Positions 25,601 to 37,099 of a stretch of DNA of 64,000 nucleotides are shown here, piece after piece. Under the pieces are notes generated by a model that ran no database searches, was not told where the DNA came from, and worked only from the letters and a program-made list of their open reading frames with translations. The stretch is from Rhynochetos jubatus (Eukaryota; Chordata; Aves; Eurypygiformes; Rhynochetidae), in assembly GCA_027574665.1 (NCBI GenBank), contig CM050655.1, positions 14,875,170 through 14,939,169 on the forward strand. The letters run 5' to 3'. A program made the translations under genes and the position numbers. Within the stretch, counting starts at the first letter, position 1, and every line of letters starts with the position of its first letter.

Positions 25601-26227
25601 TACTGACAACCAGCAGCAACTTGAAATATTTGACATCATGTAAAGCAATCTAAACAAACTGAAGCAACACAATAGGCTACAACTACTTAGTGAAACAGTG
25701 ACTGATTCCTAGAAAATGAGTCACGAGGTATTTTTAGACTACATAGTACTTTTTAGTTCAAAGCATGATGAACAGACAATGCAAGAGTGATTTGATTCAC
25801 CAGCTCAGGTAGCATCTTCAAGTGGAAAAAATACCATGTTTTCACTTACATAGAATGCCAAATCTTTCTTTCAGTCCTACACATGAGACAGCTCCTAATG
25901 CTAAGTTAATATTTAACTCAGAAATGTAAGCACCAAATTTTCTCCTGGAAAATCTTTCTGATCTTCAGTTTTCTTACAAATCACCATCTGTACACACCTT
26001 TGCAAATTACTCTGTTTGAAGCTTTTCTGTATACAAAAAGGACCCGCAAGCAGGTACACATACAGACCATAAATCAGACAGTCTCATCATTCCAGGCTGC
26101 AGTACATTTTACTCAAGCCTTTTTAAGGTCCCAGAAACAACATTTCGCCACATTCCAATGGGAAAATCCCTATCACAGTTATCCACCCTATCATAGGCTA
26201 GCTACACAATACTGATTTGGTTCTTAC

Positions 26228-26340
26228 CTGCAAGTTAGCATCAGAGTCTGGTTAATCTGGGAAAGCTGGGGCTGATGTGCTGCTTCCTTCCAACTGAAGC
26301 TTGGTAAAATCATATATTCCCTCAGTAAACATTATTACAC
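26228..26340 (-). other. Candidate 113-nt exon, all frames interrupted
   Basis: Both splice sites are strong on the minus strand: acceptor TATAAATTTTTTGCAG and donor CTTGCAG|GTAAGAACC. Every frame contains a stop. The phase-1 frame runs longest and includes FTEGIYDFTKLQLEGSS before a TAA about 30 codons in. That suits a 5' UTR or lncRNA exon, an alternative last coding exon, or a poison exon that sends the transcript to nonsense-mediated decay. It lies between the 13 kb and 42 kb candidates of the same strand. Confidence 0.2.
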
Positions 26341-27770
26341 CTGCAAAAAATTTATAGCCATGTTCAACAGATAGTTTAGATAATGCCTTAATACAGCCCC
26401 CAAATTCTTATTTAATGGCACAAAATCAAGTTCCCAGGTGGCTAAATGAGAGAACTGAAATGCAGTGAAGCCAAAGGCCACTGTTACTACAACCAACATG
26501 TAATACAAAGCCTCTATCTAATTGACTGTTTTTCATGACCCTTCAAGTCAGATCTTGTATTCCATCCTGCCATATGGCAAGTGCTTAATATTCTGTGTGA
26601 TTTTTATGACAGGATAAATGACATATTACTGTGGTTTTGTCCCAGAACTTTTGCAAAGCTTGACATTTCAAATACTCCATTTGAGGTTTTGCTGCTAATG
26701 CATTATCACAACACAAAGGTAGGGGAAAAACTATGATACCACTGCAATTATTAGCTGCTTCATGAAGTGTGGCATTGGTAAGGGGCTCATGCTATTGATG
26801 TCTAATAGGTACCTAGTTAGCACCTGTGGCATTAAATATCACACACAAATTCACATGGGCAAGTGCAGGATGAAGCTTCGCACCACAGCTGCCACAATAC
26901 CAAACCCTTGCAGAAATGCCCCCCGCAGAAATGCTCACAAGTCAATTAAAAGCACTACACTCTCCGAGATACTTTTAAGACTTCTATTTACCTTCAATTT
27001 TCAATTGCAAAGACTAGCTTTACACCTGCAAATATCAAAACCTCATTCTTCGCATACACTTCATAAATCATTTCTATGCTAACAAGGTCAGGCAGACACA
27101 CATTTTCATTGCACATGCAGGAAGGACTTCAGCTGGCAGCCTTTATGCTCATCACTTGTCCAGTAGATTAGAAAACTGTAGTGGGACACTGGACACCCTA
27201 ACAGAAGATTTGGACAAACTACTTAGTGCCGTTTCTGTTTCCTAAACCAAATCAAAATGGAAGATTTCATAATGACTTACTCCATAAAACTTAACCACAT
27301 TATTAACACACACCATAAAAGTAGTAGAATCAAACTTACTTACACAGCCAAGGAGTGCATTCTCTCACCATCTGCTTGATTTTCCTATCAACTAAATTTT
27401 GTTTACACCACAAAAGTTAATGGAAGCCCAGGCACCAGATCCAGCCTTTCTCAGCAGGAAACAGGTGAGGCCAGGCACAGCTGTGGCATGGTGGGAAACT
27501 GCTTCAGGCAGTCACAGCTCACCCACTGTCCCCTCAGTTTGTAGGGAGACTGGTTTCCCCTCTCCTTTTTTCTTCTCTAAGGCAGTGCAGCCAACCCTTT
27601 ATCACAAAGTCTCCATCTAAACAGCAGACCCTCATGCAGCCCTGAGATCACCAACCACCAGAGCTCCAAGAGCCCCCACAGGCCTCATCTGCCCTGACCA
27701 GCCCTCAGCTGGGCCCAGGCCACGCCCTACTCCCGGGGCCTACTGCAGGCCTTCACCCACCTTTGTCCTG

Positions 27771-27872
27771 TGGGGTTTTTTTGTTTTGTTTTTCTTCTGA
27801 AGTGGGTTTTTTGTTTGTTTATTTAATTGGGGGGTGAGGGATGGGGTTTGTTTTGTGTTTTTTTTCTCCCCG
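27771..27872. repeat. T/G-rich low-complexity tract
   Basis: About 100 bases of T runs broken by GGG/GTGGG units. It is the longest tract of this kind in the window and directly follows a GC-rich island. Confidence 0.75.
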
Positions 27873-30553
27873 CAGAAAATACCCATCAAGTTACAGGCTA
27901 TCACTGAGGTGCAACATAGGTAAGTGAAATTTATCATTTGCCTAAGGAGAACAGTAAGTGTAAATAGTTATACCTCCTCTTTTATTTAGTATGAAGGAAA
28001 AAGGTTCATCTGCTGTTACCTTTCAATAATAGAGGCTACATTAAGACAAACTATGTTTGGAATTGAGTCATTTGGAGCCAGGTTTTTCAAGAGAACCTTT
28101 TTGATTTAATAATTTATAATTTTCAGTTAGAAGTTTACTAATAAAATGAATTTCAAATTAAATCCAATATGAAGCTTACGTGTAACTAAGCCCAAAGTTG
28201 AAAAAGGACCTCCAAATCTATATTTCATAGCTCAAATGCATTGCAACATATTAATGTTATTCTTTCAGTCAGGCAGGAAGGGCCATGGAAGTTGACTATT
28301 GGTATTAGATTGTTGCTTCTTTTTTTGTTTTAAACAGACAAGTTTTCGCTCCTGATGAACAAATTGCCACAGCAACAGAGAGCTCTCAAATGAAGACCTG
28401 GCAAAGAACGATTTAAATGTAAGCTGTAGCAGTTTACTTATTGCATGCTTCCATGAAGTCAGAGTCAATAAAACCCTCTTATGTCAGCATGGTGAAACAT
28501 TTTACAAAACTCAGCACAAAGCTGAGGAGTTGAGGAAGAAGTGTCTAATAATGAGCAAGTGTTATCTAGGAGTTGCGTGATGAAAGCATGTAAGAGGCTC
28601 CCAGTACTTCAGCAAGACAGCATGAACAGTTTCCACAGCATGTGAAGACTTTTGTCAGGGCCAATTCTGTTCATAAAAATATTTGGACTGCCAGGTTCCC
28701 AGCTGCCAGATAATTGTCTGCATTGCTGTGGATTTGAGATTATTTTTATCTTACATGAGAAAAAGGAAAACACAGAGGAAATTTAACTTACCAGAACACA
28801 GAGAAAAGGCTGAACAGCTGACAGGCTCCTGGCTTATTTTATAAACATCCCTTGAGAATATTCTGCTCACAGATGTGTTTCAAAAGAACAGCAGTAGGTG
28901 GTAAACAACACCTTACACCTTTCTCTAAGGAGCTTCACTCCTCTCCTCCTGATCTTGAGCTATCAGATATGCAACAATCCACTTACAGAACATCTCTTCT
29001 TGAAATGCATTTTCAAAATGAAATAAACAGTATGTGTGCACATACAAGACAGTTTCTCTTAACATTACCTTTTCATGAAATAGTAATGTCTTTGCATTTT
29101 GCATAAAATTCAATTTTTCTTTAACAAAAAGCTAAATAAAAAACCAAAAACGTTTTTATTCTCCAGATCGAACTCTAATGAAACATAATTTTTCAGTGAC
29201 AGAGAAAAATGTTCTGTTCTTTCTTCCCCAACTGATCAGACATATTAAAACCAAAGAAAGCTATTACAGAGTAATATAATTTCCTGCTTGAGATAGCACT
29301 TAAAATTTTAACCAATTACCTGTATGTTTAAGCCAGAAACTGGTTTGATCAAATTATACTTCCTAGTCTTAACCTGAGGGAATTAAAGGAAACAGACTCC
29401 ACAACTCTTAACGTTTTGATCTGACAGTTAATCAACTTCACCTTGCTAAAAAAAATTTGTTTCACATTTGATTTTTCCCGCGCTCAGCTTTCAGTCATCT
29501 GTGCTTATGTTTCTCCTGTTACATGAAGAAGGTATTTATTATTCTAGAAATTCCTCCAAGTGAAAGCACCACAACTTAGCTACCAAAGTACTGCTTAATC
29601 CTCCTGACCACCCAAACACATCAAGCTCCTTAAATCCATCACTGAGGACAAGATTTCAAATATATCATGGTTCTTTTCTGCACCTTCCCCTCCACCCGTG
29701 TCCTGTTGTAAGTGTGGATCAAGCACTAAGCATTCCAGTACTGGCCTGGCATCTTACACCAAACTGTGCACAAAAACATAATGCCATCCCTAGTTGCTGA
29801 TCTCCTCTATGCACCTGCCCAAGGTTCGCATTGGACATGTTGCCACTGCAGCACACTTGGAGCTCACACCAAGTCACAAATGCATTACAGAGACCAGAGT
29901 CTCCCTGCTGTTCAAGATTCAGGTCCCAATTCAGTAACCATGGATTAGTTAACCCTAGATGCCTGACCTTGCTGCCAGCATAAAAAACACAGTTATTTGA
30001 ACAGACCTGGGTCAGTAACACCTAAACTGCTCTAGAGTTTCTTTACTCCTTTCCTCACTGATCATCATGCTGCTTGTCCCTCATGTAGATAGACACTTAA
30101 GCATGTGCTTGAGTAATAGTCTAAACTACCAACTGTCCTACAGTGGAGAAACACACGAGCTTGCATTTAAGAAGCTGCGTACCAGTTTAATACCGGAAAC
30201 AAGGTTGCTCTCAACAGGTCAGATGACGTTCTGTGTTTCTGTGCCTTAACTGCTGTCAGTACCTGAGCGCTCTCATTCAAAGCTAGCAGGTTACCTCTGC
30301 CCTCCTGCAGCCAGCAGCAATTGCATATAAGGAGACTTTAACTGAAGTGCCTTCCTACATAAGCATCACTACTCTGATCTTGGCTCTAAGGAGTCCAGCT
30401 GACTATTACAGCTGAGGAATATAACCCTTCTCCCCAGTCCTCAGTCACTTTCTATCTTCCTGCAGGGAATTATTGTTCACTTATCCCCATGCTTCTGTAC
30501 CACAACTTCTTACGGCCGTTTCATGTGCTGCCTCAGCTCCCTTTCATTTGTTA

Positions 30554-30588
30554 CCATATTGTTCTGTTTGAGTTTGGTAACAATATGG
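30554..30588. repeat. 10-bp inverted repeat
   Basis: CCATATTGTT at 30554-30563 pairs exactly with AACAATATGG at 30579-30588 across a 15-nt loop. The adjoining GTTA/GGTA bases partly echo one another. No function is evident. Confidence 0.6.
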
Positions 30589-32547
30589 AAAAAACAAGAG
30601 AATGCCTGGTGTAACAAGGAGAAAGAAAAAGTTCATCTGAAAGTAAAAAAAGACCCTGCATAATCAAAGAGCAACTCACTGAGCCAGGGATTCACTTGAA
30701 CAGATGGCTGAACACAACCCCTGGGTAACTTAATTGAATCTCCTCAGTTGTTTACTGAACAAAGTCAGAGAGGGACACCCTCAAAGTTGGAGGTACAGAG
30801 TCAGCTGAAAAGGCAAGAATAGGAGAAAAAGCTTGAGGAGATCTGGGCACTGGTGGTGTTATTCCATCAAAGTAATTGAAAAAAACGTATGTACTTAAAC
30901 ATAAAATGCTGCCATTAGCAGAACGCAAGGTTATATCTTGCATGTAACAGCCTATCACTATTAACAACAAAACCAGTAGCCTTGCTAACCCAGTTAGCAT
31001 ACACTGCAGTAGGAGCCCACGTCAAGTTACCCACCAGGCTACACAAGCCTACAGGCTATTGTTGCCTAGGGTACAAATCCACCTACTACTACTTCTCTTC
31101 TGCAAGTAGTCTGCAAAGCTTCAATGCCTTGTTTAAGAAGTATGTGTATAGTTTCAAATGCACCCTAAAGGGAAAAGCAACTCCTTTACAGATTATAAAG
31201 TCTATCACTTCAGGAGCAACACTATCACCATGTAAATTCTGGTTGACCCACACACCCCTTTCTTTTCTAGGGAAACAGCAATTCCAAACAGACTAGGCCC
31301 TCACTCCTGTTGAGGAAAAATCAAGCATTAACAGAAAACATAAGTATTCCATACTGGAAAAGATGTGATGTGTATTATTTTTAATGAGATACACAAGCAC
31401 GTAAACATAGTATCTACTGATTGTTCTGTGGCTCTCAAGTGCATTCAAAACATTAGTCGGAGCTTCACAACAAGGAGGAAAGACCACTGCTCCCATGTAA
31501 TCAAGTGTTGCAGCATCGAACATACCCACAACTGGAACAACTTCTAGAAAATCCACAGAAGTACTGCAAGAGTATATTATCTCACTATGTGCAAGGATGC
31601 AGCTCAGGAGCTTGTGACCATTCTCCTCCCATCACTTTCCATTATAGTTTGAGATGACTTGGCCAAACAGCAATACACCAACCGTCTAAAGAAACAGACT
31701 GTACTTTTCCAAAACAGTTAAGTGAACATGCTCCTCTCAAAAGCCCTCTCTGAAATTCATGGCACAAAAAGGATCCCATGATTTGCTGCACTATAAAGAG
31801 TCTGTGGAAGAAGAAGAGGAAGAACTCAAGCCACAGTGTTTAACACAAACCCTGCTTTCTTCCTTAGTACTAAAGGTTCTCAGGAAGCTGCCTTGAATAG
31901 AAAAAAAACTAGTGTACTCCTAATAGATGCTCAGCATGCAGAAGGACTTGCTATGTCTTACATGAGAAACTTTTCCATTTCAGGAGCTACTGGGCTTTTT
32001 CCAAACTTGGAGCCCAGTAAGTTTAAGCTGTTAACTGTGCTTCAAATTTAGATTTCTACCCCCAACCCCTCATTTGGATGCCCAGGTCCTAGTGTTAATT
32101 GGCCCAAATTTACTGCAAAATCTGAACATCACAGGAAAAGTTGGCTAGATGTAATTTGGAGCTCATGCTAACACATAATGCCAAGAAAAACTACTGGTGA
32201 TAGAGGATTGTCCCCAGTCTACAAGAATTTCCCCTTACAAGAATGCTTGTTCTGCAAAACATGCATTAAGAAGTACTGCTGTGTGATGTGTTGATTTGAA
32301 GAAGCATTCGCACTTTGTTCCTTCTCAGCTTGAAACTAGAGTAGCTCCTAGGATCCATCATAGAATCTATAATAAATGCAGCGCAGGGTAGCTTCTGTCT
32401 CCTATAAATCTCTTCCCTGCTCCCAAGCACACCCTACTGCATTCCTATGGCCAAGCTGAGAAGAGGACAGTAGTAGAATTACTGTGCCAGCTAATAAATC
32501 CCTTTCCAAGAGAAATGGAAGTGAAGTGTACAGTATAAGAGCCTGAA

Positions 32548-32754
32548 TTATTCAGTAATGTACTTGGCACTGGAGATGTGGAACTGACGCTTTTCATTAG
32601 CATCATCAACTTTGTCTGTCAACATAGTTCTTGTATTCAGGTACTTCTTGCCATACAGCAGAGGCACAAGGTACATAAAACCAGCTGGGTCACATGAATC
32701 ATCTTTATTCACCTCATGTTGGTAACTCTCATCTTTCTGGGTCATCTCAGGCAT
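32548..32754 (-). other. Unrecognised 68-codon open frame with coding-like composition
   Basis: The minus strand from 32754 reads MPEMTQKDESYQHEVNKDDS, passes through PAGFMYLVPLLYGKKYLNTR and ends KRQFHISSAKYITE before TAA. Codon use and amino-acid balance look coding-like, and there is no obvious composition bias that would create the frame. There is no clear acceptor with a good pyrimidine tract and no AATAAA soon after the stop. It could be a retrocopy fragment, a terminal exon or chance. No family is recognised. Confidence 0.15.
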
Positions 32755-32915
32755 CTAAACAACCTGAGATAAACCCTAGCCCAGAAACAGCTACCCATGT
32801 TAAATCAAATCCTAGCCTAGATAACTCTGCCCACCCAACTCTATCACTAGACCAGAATGCCTTAAAAAACAAGTGTTACTTCAGACTACACTGAGTACCT
32901 TAGGGATCTCAGTTG

Positions 32916-33463
32916 TGTTGTGGTTTACCCCCAGCCAGCAACCAAGTACCACACAGCCACTCACTCCCCTCCCTCCTCCCCAGTGGAATGTGGAGGAGAA
33001 TTGGAAGGAATTCATGGGTTGAGATAAAAAACAATCAAATAATTGAAAGAAAATAAAATAAAACAATTACACCAATAATATGAAAATAATGGAAAAGGAA
33101 ACAAATGATACAACAGCTCACCACCTTCTGACCAACACCCAGACAGTCCCTGAGTAGTAAGAGTCAGAGAGACTGCCCCCTGGCTCAACTTACACACTGA
33201 GCATGACATTTGATGGCACGAAATGTCCCTTTGGTCATTTGGGTGAGTTACCCTGCCTGTGTCCCCTCCCAGCTTCTTGCAGAGAAGCTGGGAACACAGG
33301 GGCAGTATCAGAAACTGCAAAGTATCCTTGATGTGACATAAACTTTCCTTAGCAACAACTGAAAACAATAGTATGCTATCAATATTCCTCTCAGCACAGC
33401 CAAAACAGACTCATAATAGCTACTGTGAGGAAAATAAACCCTATCCCAATTAAAACCAGCACA
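32916..33463 (-). mobile_element. Solo LTR, same avian ERVL-like family, minus orientation
   Basis: About 548 bases. Its reverse complement begins TGTGCTGGTTTTAATTGGGA and ends GGGGGTAAACCACAACA, and aligns block by block with the plus-orientation copy at 20545-21124. A perfect 10-bp hairpin (CCCAGCTTCT / AGAAGCTGGG) sits in the U3-like part. The segment after GTGGTGAGCTGTTG is T-rich with alternating TTATT units, typical of the R/U5 part of this family. No internal retroviral genes flank it, so it is a solo LTR. Flanking 5-mers AGTTG and AGCAG do not form a clear duplication. The two full copies have diverged substantially, which argues for independent old insertions. Confidence 0.88.
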
Positions 33464-36400
33464 AGCAGTAACCAGGAAGCTCTATAATGCTTCTCATCTC
33501 TAGACCTGTGCCTGAGGAACCATTTGAAACTCAGATTTGATCTATATAGTATTTTTCCTAGAAGACTACTTAAATATCTATCCTAATCAAAAACCAAGTC
33601 ATTTAACACATCCCAAACTAGAAAAGAAGTTATGAGTACTATAGACTTGCTCATTGGCCCACTGCCACTTAGAATTTCCTCTATTTTCACTACTTCTTGA
33701 ACAGAGAAATGCAGAACCACCAGGCAGATTTCTAGCCATACAGAGAGTATATGCACAGACACACAAAATAAGGGAATACACACGCACACATTAGCTGTTT
33801 ACACTGTCAGTGTTTTGAAGACAAAGCTGTGGCAAGTCCTGCTCTACCTATTATCTTTTTTCTTCATCTGTTAGCAGTGAAAGTTAAATCTTTCCTATTT
33901 TCTACACCCCCAAAAGACCAATAAATTGCCATTCATTTGTAACTAAATATGACCATTTGGATACAGTAGTTTTGACATTATTTGTTAGAAGAGGTAGAAA
34001 TTTAGAATAGATTTAATCCTAATATGGCAGACCAAGGCTAATTAAAACAACAGTATGTATGGCTGAAGTAGAAGAGAATCTGTGCATCTTTATTACCATT
34101 GCCTATTTGAAAACAGAGAGCTGCTCTTATACATCAGAGGATTTTCAAGGCAGTGTTCCTCGTAATCTAAACAAACATAACTACACATTCTAGACATTCT
34201 AGAAACCAGGCAGACGGTAGATCTTTCTTGTTGTCAGATGTCTGTTTGCATTTCAGCTCGATGGAGCAGCACATCTTATGACCCCATCATGACTTCAGTT
34301 TTCTTACTGCCTACAAGTAAAGCTGCTGCATCTACACAATGCTTTGCAAGAACTTCTGCTTTTACAGGGGTCAGGAAGAGAGTGAAAACAACTTTAATCT
34401 ATTGCAGAAAAACCACCTCTGAGGAGTAAGAGGTTTTAAAGCTTTCCTTTCTTGAGGGAGAGGATGGGCAGGTCCTGAACAGTTAGGGATTTGGCAAAGC
34501 TATTCAGTTTAGTGCCTTCCACTGACTTTGGTATCATCACAATCAACTCAGCTGCAATGACCAAATTCATCTGGTTAACTCACCCTGACAGCCCAGCTGG
34601 TGCAGAGGAACTTTGGAAGGGAAACTTGCACCATCTGTGGTCCACCCCATTAAGGTGAGTCGCTGGCAGTTGAGGGCACAATCTCTCTCAGGACAAAGCT
34701 ACTAACTGGTCATGCACAGAACCAGCACAAGCAATACAATTACACAAAATTGCAATGAAACATTAAGAATTGCAGTCCAGAGCAATTAATCCACAGACAC
34801 CAGAGTTCACAAGCAAGGAGAAAGAACTCCACAGTATTCATCAACAATGACATACAAATAAAATATATATATATATATAAGAGTTTCTATTAACCACAGA
34901 ACAAAAAAGGCAGCTGCAGCATAGATTGTGCAGTCTTATTCAGCCAGAAACCCCACCATCACTGTTCCAGACCCCAATCTCTCCTACTCCTCCCCTGCTG
35001 TTTCATATCCCCAATTGCCAATGAACCTCATTAGCCTTCCTGCATGAAGCACCTGCTAATCCACCCATCCTTGTTAGCACATTGAAAAGCATCTGGTGGT
35101 ACAGAGAGAGGAAGTTAAAGCCTTTAACCCTATCCCTGCCACATCCATTCAGGTTCTAAACATCATGTATTGAAGTGAACTTCTCAGAATATAGTGTCTC
35201 AAGTACCACCTCAAAATCATACATATGAATGAACGCAGCATTTAGTGGTACCTGAACCCGGAGTGGTCTACAACCAGCACCTGAACAGCTCTCAAGATCC
35301 TCAAGAGACAAACAATTGCACTGCAGAACTGGAAAATGCAAATGCAGGGAGACTAAAGGCTTTTCCTACATCTTAACCTGGCTTTCACAATTGGAATTCG
35401 GTGAACAGATCAACTCATTCACACCCTCTACAACCCATTTGTATACTCCTATGGCCTGCTAGCTACAGCACTTTGACAAAGCAGAAAGAATTACACATTT
35501 CTTCAGTTTATCTAAAGATCCTGACTAAACAGAATCAACTCCTTGCAACAAGACACCATTGTGACAATTAAATCTGCATTTATCTTTCTCTACATTGTGG
35601 TACACAAAGCTAGGGGGAGAATAGAATGCCAAAATGTTTTTAAAGAGTCTTTACAAAGCTGGGTGAGTAACATGATTTCATTACATGATTATTTTTAAAC
35701 TATTTTACATAATTTCATACAAGCTGCAGGTACAATGAGAAATCCATTGGAGAATTATGGAAACAGTGACCACTCAAGACACTTCAATCTCAGAGAAAAT
35801 GGGGAACAGAAGGGAAAGTATAGTCATATTTTCACCCGTAGAACACTGAAAGGGTTATACTGAGCAACTCGCCCAAGGAGGTGTAGGAGGTTCTAGACAG
35901 TTCAACAAGGATTTGATGCTTTGTCACTTCAGTCTTGATTTACTGCACAAAACTCATGGGAGTTACATCCAGCATGTAGTAAAGAATTTGGAATTTACCT
36001 GTTGTCAAAGATTTTCTCATTAGGTTTTCTAGCAGCTTCTGTATAGCCTTGTGACAGCACACCAGGCACCATACATCTAGTTCAAAGCAATTTCAACCAC
36101 TCATCAGAAAGTCATAAATAATCCTCTTCAAACTGGCCTGTCAATTAAGAATTAAGAAAAGCTCATCTGAATGGTTATATAAAACCCCACTGTTTTTCTA
36201 GGAAATCCTTGCTGAAATATCAAGCTTTTAAACAGGTCTCAAAAACCTGTGTTGTGCTGATTTTTCATGTATTTAGCCTAGCATCACAGAGTTATCTAGA
36301 ATCTAAAGTGTTTAAGTTTCAGACATATACTTCACTTCTAACAACTGCATGTAATAAGGAGTAGGATTTGAAATCTCTGCTCAAATATATATACCACTCA

Positions 36401-37048
36401 GTAGCCTCTCACTGATGTTACAAAGCATGTCTATTAGTCACATTTATAATACTTCTAGAACTTGCACATAGCTATGTGTGAGCCAGAAGCAGTTTAGAGA
36501 AGCATTATTGAGAAAATCCCAGGTGTATCAGCATTGTTAGGAAAAGATACAATTTGATCACTGGGCAAACAAGCCTCGAACTGTGTTGTTTCATCTTGTC
36601 AAATAATTTTTCTGTTTACAGAGTTCAAAAAACTTTACTAACACAGCAAAACGCCTTTTACCAATTGATCATTCTTCTGCATAACTAAAAATAAAGCCCA
36701 AAGGCTTTTGCTGATAGATTATCTTGGTCTTCATCACAATGACCACCACACAGAACCAGCCTCTTTCTACTTCTAACATTAAAAGGTCTACTGAGCTCAA
36801 AATTACAGTAAAAATTTTCATTTAGCAAACATTTATACATGGAGTGCGTCTCAAAGCTGTATAGTACAATGACTTGATTACAGAGTTCATCTAGCAAAAT
36901 TTAGTTGAGAATCAGCCAGCCATACTAAAGAAACTAACCCAATTTACATGCATTTTCAGTCACGCTTGAATAGCCACTGCATTAGCATGAAGTTCACTCC
37001 TAAATTTACGCAAGCCAACCACCACCCAGTTATTAATGCACATCTTAC
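33464..37048. other. Non-coding stretch
   Basis: Includes an (AT)n run at 34863-34879. At 35999-36080 the minus strand has a donor-like site (GACAACAG|GTAAATTCC) preceded by a region open in two frames (AIQKLLENLMRKSL or SQGYTEAARKPNEKIFDN), but the acceptor is weak, so no exon is called. Confidence 0.45.
34863..34879. repeat. (AT)n microsatellite
   Basis: About eight AT units. Short simple repeat. Confidence 0.85.
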
Positions 37049-37099
37049 CTCCTTCTCTTCTGCCACATAGGAAGCAAGTGGTGGCCAGTTGAGGCCATA
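37049..37099 (-). other. Candidate 51-nt exon
   Basis: The minus-strand acceptor TTTTATTCTCCTCTTGAATGGCCAG and donor GAGAAGGAG|GTAAGATG enclose exactly 17 codons in phase 0, reading YGLNWPPLASYVAEEKE. A phase-1 frame (WPQLATTCFLCGRRE) is also open, so the choice of frame is undecided. The length divisible by three and strong donor favour a cassette exon. No protein family is recognised. Confidence 0.2.

Larger units (their letters stand above)
21125..26227. other. Non-coding stretch
   Basis: Contains an (AAT)n run at 21317-21331, a poly(A) at 22669-22683 and a GC-richer segment at 24400-24620. An 89-codon plus-strand open frame at 23988-24257 has balanced codons but no recognised motif (see findings). 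No gene is supported. Confidence 0.45.
26341..32547. other. Non-coding stretch with a GC-rich island
   Basis: The segment 27419-27770 is markedly richer in G and C than its flanks and runs into the T/G-rich tract at 27771-27872; it is probably repeat-derived. A 10-bp hairpin lies at 30554-30588. Minus-strand frames at 29719-30021 (100 codons), 30752-31000 (82 codons) and 31293-31556 (87 codons) are open but unrecognised; the second begins with a hydrophobic leader. Confidence 0.45.

Noticed and set aside
29719-30021. 100-codon minus-strand frame rich in Cys
   Set aside because: No splice sites, promoter or recognised motif, and an overlapping plus-strand frame of 60 codons is equally open.
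32340-32375. CATAGAATCTATAAT as the 3' end repeat of a CR1 LINE
   Set aside because: The typical tandem ATTCTATR octamers and the preceding CR1 sequence are absent.
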